NCBI GenBank assembly: GCA_020630615.1 | Contig: JAHDBA010000031.1 | Coordinates: 1 to 33,186 of the forward strand | Length of the DNA: 33,186 nt | Source of the DNA: Myxococcota bacterium | GTDB lineage: Bacteria; Myxococcota; UBA727; JAHDBA01 | Direction of reading: 5' to 3' | In this document: positions 17,037-24,635 of the stretch, in pieces | How the letters are laid out: every line of letters begins with the position of its first letter | Position numbering within the stretch: the stretch's first letter is position 1 | Notes under the pieces: generated by a model | Told to the model about the DNA's origin: nothing | Database searches by the model: none | What the model saw: the letters and a program-made list of their open reading frames with translations, nothing else | Translations under genes and position numbers: made by a program

Positions 17037-18785
17037 TTACAACATCCTACAACTATTGTTCAGGTAGGTAATTTCGTTCAAGCTATCCACGAAAACATTG
17101 CCGTTGTTCCAATCGATCCGTGCAGCATTCCAAAGCTGATTTGAGTCCGACATAATCCTCTCATCATCAAAGCGCAGAGAGCCATCAATATAGATTTTAA
17201 TCCGAACCGTGGTGTTGCCACTTCCGCCAAACCCACTGGCCCCAAAATAGTGTGCACCGACATAATAGATGTCGCTTCCTGATGGTTGTTTAACATTGAT
17301 GTTCTCAGGGCCAAAACCACTAATATTATCAATATCCAAGCTGGGGTCGCCATCACTAATGCCCGAGATACCATCGATATCAAGTCCACCAATACAGTTG
17401 GCGTAGTAGCACGTCTGACTGTCACAGAAGTCACCCCCGCCAGCTCCACGCTGGAGCCGAAGATCGAAGTCGGTACCATCTGTATTCCAAAGCATTTCAA
17501 CATGCAGGGCGTCGCTCGGACTTGAACTTATCGTTAGTAACCCTTCGTTGGTCGACCATAGGTTATTGCTATCGCGAACACTCAATCGAAGAGTGTACGA
17601 TCCCGCAAGGTCAATTCCCGCGGCAGTGCCACCACCCAAAAGACCGCCAGAGGTTGTATAGGTAAAGCCTGTCTCCATAGCGTTGGGCGCTGAGAGTTGT
17701 ACAGAAGACCCCTCTGGTACATCGACAAGCTCCCAGCGGTATTCCACGATCGAGAGCTCTGGGCGTGATGGCAATGATTCCTCACCAGTCACAATCACAA
17801 CATCAAGCGGAGCTAGATCCGCATCGCTGCCAGTCAAGATGCCGTTGATTGACTTGAGAGTCGGGATTGCGGTTGGAGCCTCACTCCCTTCGACGGTGAG
17901 CGGTACACGGATAGTGCTCCTCGCTGGCACCGGATCATTTGACGGAATTAAGAGGGCATTCTCATATCGAGTCATCGACTCTGGGGAAGCAACGATTGTT
18001 AAGGTAAGCGGCGCCGTTCCTGGATCGATCGTAGTACCGACTGAAACCGCGGTAGCGCTCACAAAAGTGGGGTCACTCGGGTTTTCAAAGGCAAGTTGAC
18101 CCAAGATCAAAGGAGCATTCCCTTGGTTGCTAATCGACAAATCGCAACGCGCTGGAGCGCCTAGACCGACCAATCCAAAGTCGCATGCCGCTGGCTCTAC
18201 CTGGATGATTGGTGCACGGTCGTCAGAGATGACCAAGGGTATAATTAGCTCTCGCTCTCCGTTTGCATTGCTTTCAACATTGTCCGCATTTGAAATAATA
18301 TGGAGATAGCCTGTGCGTGGAGCTTCAAAAGTGCTGACATAGCGGATGACAATTTCACCAATCTGATCGTCCCGTTCTTCTTCGGAGTAAGGTTCAATAC
18401 CCGTTCCTAATTCTGGCGTTGAGATGACCTCCCAGCCACCAGAGTTCTCAAAGAAGACATTATCGACTGTGAGAGGGGTGCTGCCACCCAAGTTCAATAC
18501 ATTAAGCCGAATATTCACACCCGCAATCGTACTTGCATCCATTGTTAGACCGCAGTCCAATAGAAGCGCTTCGGGCTCGTCGGAGTTAAATGCGCACGCT
18601 TCTTCTCCCGTCGCGTCGCGCTCGACAAAGATGAATGCGTCGAGGTCCCGAAGTGTCGAGTTGTCCCCGCATGAGCAAGCGGGCCCGAATACGAACGCAG
18701 TTAAGAGGAGCAAAAGAGCATTGGTTTGTTTTAAATAACCAGCAAAGGGTAAAGAAACCTTTGCTGTTCTTTTTTGGGTTGTCAT
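17037..18785 (-). CDS. Large multidomain lipoprotein (choice-of-anchor D / YfaP-like)
   Basis: A 582-residue exported lipoprotein: basic start, core ALLLLLTAFVFG, and lipidated Cys37 in GPAC. Two successive beta-sandwich domains with the choice-of-anchor-D pattern follow (LNVLNLGGSTPLTVDNVFFE, then CDFGLVGLGAPARCDLSI plus NQGNAPLILGQLAF), a PKD-like segment (VEYRWELVD, GSYTLRLSVRD), and a C-terminal YfaP/DUF2135-like domain (VEMLWNTDGTDFDLRLQRG ... YYVGAHYFG). The C-terminal domain has a close cysteine pair (CDSQTCYYANC) and a Gly/Asp-rich loop that could bind calcium. The family look is typical of Myxococcota surface proteins. A strong GGAGG site lies four bases before the ATG. Function unknown, probably surface adhesion or matrix. 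Confidence 0.75.
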   Translation of the reverse strand: MTTQKRTAKVSLPFAGYLKQTNALLLLLTAFVFGPACSCGDNSTLRDLDAFIFVERDATGEEACAFNSDEPEALLLDCGLTMDASTIAGVNIRLNVLNLGGSTPLTVDNVFFENSGGWEVISTPELGTGIEPYSEEERDDQIGEIVIRYVSTFEAPRTGYLHIISNADNVESNANGERELIIPLVISDDRAPIIQVEPAACDFGLVGLGAPARCDLSISNQGNAPLILGQLAFENPSDPTFVSATAVSVGTTIDPGTAPLTLTIVASPESMTRYENALLIPSNDPVPARSTIRVPLTVEGSEAPTAIPTLKSINGILTGSDADLAPLDVVIVTGEESLPSRPELSIVEYRWELVDVPEGSSVQLSAPNAMETGFTYTTSGGLLGGGTAAGIDLAGSYTLRLSVRDSNNLWSTNEGLLTISSSPSDALHVEMLWNTDGTDFDLRLQRGAGGGDFCDSQTCYYANCIGGLDIDGISGISDGDPSLDIDNISGFGPENINVKQPSGSDIYYVGAHYFGASGFGGSGNTTVRIKIYIDGSLRFDDERIMSDSNQLWNAARIDWNNGNVFVDSLNEITYLNNSCRML

Positions 18786-19021
18786 TTATCCTCCAAAAGG
18801 CTTTAAAAAATGTTGTGTTTCTGTCGAAATTGCTTTCGAACAGCCACACGTTACTCATTTTGTTTAGTGAAATGTCCGAATTTCAGCAAGACCTTAAATC
18901 TTATGGGAACGCTTTCACACGGTTCGTATAGTTAGTTGGAACGAATATTTTGGTCTTACCCCTTGCTAATGTCACACAACACGCCTAAAACAGAGGCCTG
19001 ATAATTGACCCGAGGAATATT

Positions 19022-19240
19022 ATGGCATTTAGTAGAAAACCTGCGAAAAGCGCGAAATTTAACCCAGACGACATTAGTTTCAAAAACCCAGAGTTGTTGA
19101 AGCGTTTTCTGACACCCGAAGGAAAGTTGCTCCCAGGCAGACGGACCGGCCTAACTGCAAAGCTCCAGCGAAAGCTAACTCGAGAAGTTAAGCGTGCTCG
19201 TGCGGTTGGATACCTCTACTTCCGAAACCAAGACGCCTAA
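19022..19240 (+). CDS. rpsR: 30S ribosomal protein bS18
   Basis: Component of the small-subunit platform that pairs with bS6. The 72-residue length and core ISFKNPELLKRFLTPEGK, RRTGLTAKLQRKL, VKRARAVGYLYF match bS18. The N-terminus lacks the CPF cysteine motif found in zinc-binding bS18 forms. GAGGAA at 19012-19017 lies four bases before the ATG. It stands alone, far from the usual rpsF-ssb-rpsR-rplI cluster, between a lipoprotein gene and a transposase-like gene; a second, zinc-independent paralogue elsewhere or here is possible. The 236-base AT-rich upstream gap must carry its promoter, but no clear one is seen. A terminator follows. Confidence 0.88.
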   Translation: MAFSRKPAKSAKFNPDDISFKNPELLKRFLTPEGKLLPGRRTGLTAKLQRKLTREVKRARAVGYLYFRNQDA

Positions 19241-19280
19241 ATGCAGCGAGCCATTCTGGCGCTTTAAATTTTTAGGGCTT

Positions 19281-19312
19281 AAAAATGAGAGCGGTGTAAA
19301 CCGCTCTCTTCT
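19281..19312. terminator. Bidirectional intrinsic terminator
   Basis: GAGAGCGGT (19287-19295) pairs perfectly with ACCGCTCTC (19300-19308), loop GTAA. On - it is followed by ATTTTT (strong); on + by TTCT (weaker). It serves rpsR and the transposase-like gene. Confidence 0.8.
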
Positions 19313-19367
19313 AGTTGCTGCAACCTTAAGCTTGTCTAATAGAGTTCACTCAAAAGCAGCTTCTTAG

Positions 19368-20459
19368 TTAGAAAATAGAGTGCCGCATCGCGGTACCCTC
19401 GTGACTCGGCATTTTAGTCAAAACATCTGAAGCGATGGATGCATCGTTGATGTTCCTTTTACTTTCGTGCATCTCGGCGTCACGCCTTGGCTTCGCTTCG
19501 AGCGGTTTTGGCCCAATTGGTACTTTGTGCTGCAAGAGCGAGTCGCATAAGGTCTTGAATACCTCATCACTCTCCAAGAGGTGCAGCCCTTGGGTAACCA
19601 ATCGTGAGATTTGCGATTTGTCTCGAGAAAAGTAATTCGCGACTTCCTGAACAGAACGGTCACACCGTGTCACGGCAACCGTAGCAATAAGTCGACGCGC
19701 GAAGACAAGGTTTTGTTTACGCGAGTTACCTCGAAGAAGATCGGTATTGGTGTGGAGCAATAGACTTGCACGTCGGGTGAGATTATCGATGCGGAGACGC
19801 CGACGTTTACTTTGAGACTCGAGTTTGGTCAGGATTTGATCACTCAAGTCTGCGCCTGATCGCATTCGAGCCTTTGTCGTGATATCCTTAAAGTCGATTT
19901 TCTTGTGCATACCATCCGCTACGAAGCGTTGGTAACGGCGTCTCGCAAGCTGCTGGTCGAGCTCCCAGCCAAACGAGCGTAGGACTGGAGCAACCTTAAT
20001 CCAGTCTCCATGGAAAGCTCTTTCATGGCAGTAGACATTATGCGAAGAAAAGTTGTCAGCTTCCAAGGTCTCTTGGTTTGACCCCCGGTTCGCCACAACG
20101 TCAACGAAGCGCACAAGGTCGGGCAGGAGAGTTGCCTCAAAGATTGTCGAGGCGAAACGTTGACTAAAGAGTGAGCCGCGGCGACGAAGCTTCTTGTTGA
20201 TGCGTTTGGTGTGCTTGACATGAAGCCGTTGGATAATTTGTGGGAGAGAAATTGTCCGTGGTGTGAGGGTAAGATACATTTCTTGAGGCAATAGGGCAAA
20301 GGCATAGACGTCGACGTACCCACCGCGAGCCAACTCCCGAAGGTCATCGAGGTACATCGCATAGTCTTGATCTTCAAAGAAGATTTGAAGATCCGCTGCC
20401 GCCCTGCAATGAACAAGGTGCGGGAAATTCGAGGCTGTTGCGCGGCGTGTTCTCGGCAT
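19368..20459 (-). CDS. Transposase-derived Y1/RAYT-like protein with altered HUH motif and DnaA-type HTH
   Basis: A 363-residue protein of the IS200-like Y1-transposase/RAYT family. Residues 1-65 follow the family line (MPRTRRATASNFPHLVH, IFFEDQDYAMYLDDL, VYAFALLPQEMYLTL) and 94-102 show RGSLFSQRF. The hallmark NHVH of the HUH site is Q59-E-M-Y62, and the family's RYIxxNP motif reads RFVDVVANR (117-125), so the histidines and the tyrosine expected for strand cleavage are gone. The C-terminus (about 251-297, RRLIATVAVTRCDRSVQEVA then FSRDKSQISRLVTQGL) resembles the DnaA C-terminal helix-turn-helix, seen fused in related proteins. Gene starts 36 bases after hisS, so likely co-transcribed. The open frame is intact, suggesting a kept regulatory or DNA/RNA-binding role rather than decay. 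Confidence 0.75.
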   Translation of the reverse strand: MPRTRRATASNFPHLVHCRAAADLQIFFEDQDYAMYLDDLRELARGGYVDVYAFALLPQEMYLTLTPRTISLPQIIQRLHVKHTKRINKKLRRRGSLFSQRFASTIFEATLLPDLVRFVDVVANRGSNQETLEADNFSSHNVYCHERAFHGDWIKVAPVLRSFGWELDQQLARRRYQRFVADGMHKKIDFKDITTKARMRSGADLSDQILTKLESQSKRRRLRIDNLTRRASLLLHTNTDLLRGNSRKQNLVFARRLIATVAVTRCDRSVQEVANYFSRDKSQISRLVTQGLHLLESDEVFKTLCDSLLQHKVPIGPKPLEAKPRRDAEMHESKRNINDASIASDVLTKMPSHEGTAMRHSIF

Positions 20460-20482
20460 AAACTCTACAACGTCACTTCCTG

Positions 20483-20497
20483 GAACACGTCGTGTTC
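20483..20497. promoter_or_regulatory. Perfect 15-bp palindrome upstream of transposase-like gene
   Basis: GAACACG-T-CGTGTTC overlaps the hisS stop, 24 bases upstream of the transposase-like start; another CGTGTTC lies at 20446-20452. It could be an operator or a RAYT/REP-like binding site, but a palindrome of this size is expected about once or twice by chance in a window this long. Confidence 0.3.
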
Positions 20498-21758
20498 ATG
20501 TGACTGCCTCTATTATAGCTTCGAGATCAAGGTTTATGTCAAGATTTTCACCCGAGGCCATGTTGCGACAGCGTCCAATCTGCGCTCGCGCTTCGCGCTC
20601 GCCAATCACAATTGTAAACTTGGCAGCACAACGGTTTGCATCTTTCATTTGCGCTTTCACCGATCGTTCACGTAAATCACGTTGCACATTGAGTCCCTTT
20701 CGTCGAAGTTGCGAATGCAGTTTCATGCATTGCTCGCGGCCCATTGGGTCGGCTGCAACCAAGTAGAGGGCAGGACCTTCTTGCCCAGATGCCAGCCCCA
20801 AGCTCGAAACGTAAACGAGTCTTTCGAGGCCCGCAGCAAAACCAATCGATGGAAGCGAGGGACCACCCATTGCCTGGCTTAACCCGTCGTAGCGGCCCCC
20901 GGCCAAAACCGTATTTTGCGCACCAAGTCCTTCGTCCACAACAAACTCGAAGACCGTATCCGTATAGTAGTCTAAACCACGAACAAGATGAGCATCGATT
21001 TCAAAATCGACGCCACACGTTTTCAACCCGAGACAAACTTGCGTGAAACGTTCCTTGGAATGTTCATCCAAAGCATCAGTCAAGACAGGTAGCTTGGGTA
21101 GGAGCGCGCGGCAGCCCGGCACCTTGCAGTCAAAAATTCGGAGAGGGTTTTGCTCTAGACGCGTTTGGCAATCAGCACACCACTCGTCCGCAAAGATTTG
21201 GGCCGCATTCTTCAGCATTGTATTGTAACGCGCTCTTGACTCTGGATTGCCCAGCGAGTTGATCACGAGCTTAAAGTTCTTCACTCCAATTTCACGTAGA
21301 AAAAGGTCTGCAGTGAAAAGAACGTCGATATCCGCGTGGATGGACTCACAGCCAAAATATTCTGCGCCGCACTGGTTGAACTGACGATAACGACCTTTCT
21401 GGGGGCGTTCTCGTCGGAACATTGGTCCAATGTAAAAATGCTTCTCATCATGCTTTGCATCGAGCATTCCCGCTTGAAGCAACGCGCGTACGACCGACGC
21501 CGTGTTTTCAGGACGTAATGTCAAATAGGTTTGCTTCTTGTCGCGATCTTTGAAGGCATACATTTCTTTGTGAACGATGTCGCTTGATTCTCCGACTGCA
21601 CGTTGAAAGACTTCTGCCTTCTCAAGTATGGGTGTGCGAATCTCTGAAAATCCTGACGCACGCATTGTCTTTGCAAAAGCATCTTCAATCGCGCGGAGCG
21701 CACGACTCATATCGCCAAAGCGATCTGGCATCCCTTTAACGGAGCGCAGTTGACTCAT
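20496..21758 (-). CDS. hisS: Histidyl-tRNA synthetase
   Basis: Charges tRNA-His with histidine. The 420-residue class II synthetase (usual about 420) has RSVKGMPDRFGD, motif 2 MFRRERPQKGRYRQFNQCG, the HisA loop LVRGLDYYTDTVFEF, GGRYDGL and motif 3 GFAAGLERL, then the anticodon-binding domain (ALYLVAADP ... LRERSVKAQMKDANR). The inner ATG at 21758 is preferred: GGGAG (21765-21769) then sits six bases upstream and the start overlaps the cmk stop as ATGA; the ATG two codons earlier would touch the GGGAG directly. Coding region shared with hisC and cmk in one unit; the transposase-like gene follows. Confidence 0.96.
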   Translation of the reverse strand: MSQLRSVKGMPDRFGDMSRALRAIEDAFAKTMRASGFSEIRTPILEKAEVFQRAVGESSDIVHKEMYAFKDRDKKQTYLTLRPENTASVVRALLQAGMLDAKHDEKHFYIGPMFRRERPQKGRYRQFNQCGAEYFGCESIHADIDVLFTADLFLREIGVKNFKLVINSLGNPESRARYNTMLKNAAQIFADEWCADCQTRLEQNPLRIFDCKVPGCRALLPKLPVLTDALDEHSKERFTQVCLGLKTCGVDFEIDAHLVRGLDYYTDTVFEFVVDEGLGAQNTVLAGGRYDGLSQAMGGPSLPSIGFAAGLERLVYVSSLGLASGQEGPALYLVAADPMGREQCMKLHSQLRRKGLNVQRDLRERSVKAQMKDANRCAAKFTIVIGEREARAQIGRCRNMASGENLDINLDLEAIIEAVT

Positions 21759-22471
21759 GGGCATCTCCCGGGTCGAGTCGAGGTTGCTTCCGTGTTTACC
21801 TTGTCGCGCGCATGTTGAATGAGGCGAACAATATCCGCAACGACGTCTTCAAAGGGCTTGGCGGTTGAGTCCATCTGAACTGCGTCCTCTGCGGGTCGCA
21901 ATGGAGCAATATCGCGCTCGGAGTCTTGCTTGTCTCGTTCTTGGATCATTCGAAGAATAGAGTCAAAGTCAGCGCTTTCTCCTCGGTTCTCCAAGTCGCC
22001 TTTTCTGCGACGCGCTCTCTCTCGAACATCAGCAAAGAGGAAAACTTTAAGATTGGCATCCGGGAAAACAACCGTACCAATATCTCGCCCTTCCAGGATT
22101 ACACCTTGGGACTCGTCCGCGAAAGCTCTTTGTAAGGCAAGAAGCTCTTGGCGGAGAGCGGCGCTTTTCGAAAGCTGTGAAGCTCGAGCAGCAATTTCTT
22201 CCGTTCGGATTTGCCGTGTCACATCAATGCCGCCAAGAAGAATGCGATGTTGACCACTTACCAGCTCAAAGCTGACATCAATATTCGCTGCTATCGTTGC
22301 GCACGCAACCTCATCATCCAGCCGACACGCTTGGCGCAAGCACTCCAATGCTACACAGCGGTAGATTGCCCCGGTATCAATCAGCGTTAGGTTACTTTCC
22401 ATCGCAACGGCCCGAGCCACAGAACTTTTACCAGCCCCTGCGGGTCCATCGATTGCAACAACAAAGCTCAT
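21755..22471 (-). CDS. cmk: Cytidylate kinase
   Basis: Phosphorylates CMP and dCMP with ATP. 238 residues (usual about 225). The P-loop IDGPAGAGKSSVA is at the N-terminus, followed by LIDTGAIYRCVA, ILEGRDIGTVVFPDA and the lid RERARRRKGDLENRG. Starts at ATG 22471 overlapping the hisC stop by four bases (ATGA), and overlaps hisS downstream likewise. The C-terminal tail (NTEATSTRPGRCP) extends slightly beyond the usual end. Confidence 0.96.
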   Translation of the reverse strand: MSFVVAIDGPAGAGKSSVARAVAMESNLTLIDTGAIYRCVALECLRQACRLDDEVACATIAANIDVSFELVSGQHRILLGGIDVTRQIRTEEIAARASQLSKSAALRQELLALQRAFADESQGVILEGRDIGTVVFPDANLKVFLFADVRERARRRKGDLENRGESADFDSILRMIQERDKQDSERDIAPLRPAEDAVQMDSTAKPFEDVVADIVRLIQHARDKVNTEATSTRPGRCP

Positions 22472-23610
22472 TGGTCACCTTCATCTTTCAGGAACTGATC
22501 CACAGCATTCCACAAGGCATTGCTCTCGTGTGGTGTGCCTACAGAAATACGTAAAGCATCATGCAGGTCATACCCTCCCAGTGGCCTCGTGATAACTCCT
22601 TTTCGAAGTAACGATTCATACATTGCCTTTGCGTTGAGCGTCTCGCGTTGAGAGTCCGCCCAGCCTTTGATCATCACAAAGTTTGCTGCACTTTGGGGAA
22701 CACGAAAACCGCGTTCACGAAAACCTTCAAGGTATTTGCGACGCATCGCTTGATTGTAGTCATAGGCACGCGCCCGGTGATCAGCGTCCTTAAGGGATGC
22801 CCGCGCAGCCACTTGCCCCAACACGTTGGCGTTGAAGGGCTCCCGCAGTCGGTTGACGCCATGGGCAATTTCAGGGTCACAGAGAGCATAACCAATACGA
22901 AGCCCAGCCAACCCATAGGCCTTGGAGAAAGTTCGTGTCACGACAGTGCGTGGCCGCGATTGCATCAGCGCGATTGCATCCGGGTAGTCTTCATCTTCGA
23001 TGTATTCCCGGTATGCTTCATCAATTATGAGCACAGTATCTTTCGGGAGAATACTCGCAAACTTTTCGAGCTCCTGACGCCCGAAAGAGGTCCCTGTAGG
23101 ATTGTTAGGGTTGGCCAGGGTTACAAGTTTAATCGATGGTTCATTCGCAATCGTCTTGGACAAGGCGTCAAAATCAAAGCCCTTGGATACATCATAGGGA
23201 ATCTCGACAGTTTTGCAGCCGTGACCTCGAGCGGCAAGTCGATAGACGATAAACGAGGGCCAAGGAAAACACGCGCTGTCCCCTTCGCTCAAAAGACTTC
23301 TGTTCAATAACGTAAGGATCTCATTCGTACCGTTTCCAATGATAATTTGGTTTTCATCAATATTGTGCGCGTCGTGAAACTCCGAAATCGTTTGTTTGAG
23401 GAAGAACGAGCTCGCGTCGGGATAAAGGTGTACTTGAGAGGCCATCTTCATGACTGCCTCATGAGCTTTTGGAGAAGCACCCAGGCAATTTTCATTGCTG
23501 GCAAGTTTTGCTGAAACCTGGATTCCGAGTTCACGTTCGGTTTCTTCGATCGGTTTGCCTGGCACATAAGGGCTGAGAGAGTTCACGTGGGGTTGGATGA
23601 GATCGCGCAT
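22468..23610 (-). CDS. hisC: Histidinol-phosphate aminotransferase
   Basis: PLP enzyme of histidine synthesis, converting imidazole-acetol phosphate to histidinol phosphate. 380 residues from ATG 23610, typical length; the in-frame extension to 23679 adds an atypical hydrophobic tail (SSAFLLFLLYK) with no family match. Visible: SNENCLGASPKA, IIGNGTNEIL, LANPNNPTGTSF, VLIIDEAYREYI, the PLP-lysine segment RTFSKAYGLAGLRIGYAL, and ALRISVGT. The ribosome site is poor. Its gene ends in an ATGA overlap with cmk. The rest of the his pathway is not here, so it may have broader aromatic-aminotransferase use, which is common in this family. Confidence 0.93.
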   Translation of the reverse strand: MRDLIQPHVNSLSPYVPGKPIEETERELGIQVSAKLASNENCLGASPKAHEAVMKMASQVHLYPDASSFFLKQTISEFHDAHNIDENQIIIGNGTNEILTLLNRSLLSEGDSACFPWPSFIVYRLAARGHGCKTVEIPYDVSKGFDFDALSKTIANEPSIKLVTLANPNNPTGTSFGRQELEKFASILPKDTVLIIDEAYREYIEDEDYPDAIALMQSRPRTVVTRTFSKAYGLAGLRIGYALCDPEIAHGVNRLREPFNANVLGQVAARASLKDADHRARAYDYNQAMRRKYLEGFRERGFRVPQSAANFVMIKGWADSQRETLNAKAMYESLLRKGVITRPLGGYDLHDALRISVGTPHESNALWNAVDQFLKDEGDQ

Positions 23611-23723
23611 AGGTTTATATAAAAGAAAAAGTAAGAAAGCTGAAGAGTCTTTCCGCCATCGAAGGCAGGAAGTAATCAATTTTATTCAATTCGAGTCACA
23701 TGCGATAGGCCTAGAAAGGTCGC

Positions 23724-24635
23724 TTAGTCGTAGAGCGTATCGAGAAGCTTTTCAGCGAGCCTTGGTTGGAATGCATCGAGACGTGTCCACCACGGTTCTT
23801 TATTTGACCAGGTGCGTTGTCTTTTCGCATAGCGTCGTTGTCTCCTGAAAATCAGCTCAATACATTCATTTTCACTAACGGTACCAAGCCGTAGCATGCG
23901 TGCCTCACGATAGCCCATTGTGTCGAGAAGTTTGTGGTCTTTCCCATATCGGTCTGCGAGTGACTTTTCTTCAGCGAGCAAGCCGCTATTAAGCATGACC
24001 CGAACTCGGCGTTTTAAACGAGGGTCGAGATGCTCAGGACTTGCTTCCAAGAGAAACCAACTCGCCTCAATTCGCGATACAGCAGACAAATCAACCCGAC
24101 GCTGCTCACTTGGAATCTTTCCGGTGATCTGAAATATTTCAAGAGCACGAACAATACGAAGAGCATCGGTCGATTCAATTGCCTGCGCCCGTAGAGGGTC
24201 GATTGCCGCAAGACGCTCGTGCATCTCTCGTGGGCCAACACGGCCACACTCCTCTTCAAGGTGTGCACGCGTTGCGGGAGAGGAGGGCGGAACATCGGAA
24301 AGACCAAAACGCAAAGCACGCAAGTAGAGCCCCGAGCCTCCAACAATTATGGGCCGCAGTCCATCCGACTTAAGCTTGCTCAGCACATGGTCGACTTCTC
24401 GGATATAACGACCGGCTGAATATTTCTCGTTCAAACTCAAGAAATGAAAAAGATAGTGGGGGACTCGAGCTTCCTCTTTTTGTGTCGGTCCGGCAGTTCC
24501 AATTCGCATGTTTTCATAGAGTTGCCGCGAATCCGCGCAAAGAATGGCACCGCCAAGCCTTTCTGCAAGGTCAAGTGCCAGAGCGCTTTTACCGGAACCC
24601 GTGGGCCCAGAGATGATAATCGGATCAAGCGTCAT
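23724..24635 (-). CDS. miaA: tRNA dimethylallyltransferase
   Basis: Transfers a dimethylallyl group to A37 of tRNAs reading UNN codons. 303 residues (usual about 300-316). P-loop ISGPTGSGKSALALDLA, CADSRQLYENM with the catalytic Asp, TAGPTQKEEARVPHYLF, IIVGGSGLYLRAL, RIVRALEIFQITGKIPS, DTMGYREA and FRRQRRYAKRQRTW are all in place. Its ATG overlaps the mutL stop (ATGA), the frequent mutL-miaA pairing. A 113-base gap to hisC holds an imperfect hairpin (about 23649-23672) with no T run. Confidence 0.97.
   Translation of the reverse strand: MTLDPIIISGPTGSGKSALALDLAERLGGAILCADSRQLYENMRIGTAGPTQKEEARVPHYLFHFLSLNEKYSAGRYIREVDHVLSKLKSDGLRPIIVGGSGLYLRALRFGLSDVPPSSPATRAHLEEECGRVGPREMHERLAAIDPLRAQAIESTDALRIVRALEIFQITGKIPSEQRRVDLSAVSRIEASWFLLEASPEHLDPRLKRRVRVMLNSGLLAEEKSLADRYGKDHKLLDTMGYREARMLRLGTVSENECIELIFRRQRRYAKRQRTWSNKEPWWTRLDAFQPRLAEKLLDTLYD

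Noticed and set aside
18903..18952. Possible extracytoplasmic-sigma promoter (GGGAAC ... CGTATA) before rpsR
   Set aside because: The spacing is too short for the usual GGAAC-N16/17 layout, and no other support.
22648..23310. 220-codon + strand frame opposite hisC
   Set aside because: Lies fully on the reverse of a confidently assigned gene and resembles no protein.
23649..23672. Imperfect hairpin between miaA and hisC
   Set aside because: One mismatch, one wobble and no T run on the - strand; not convincing as a terminator or attenuator, and no His-rich leader peptide was seen.
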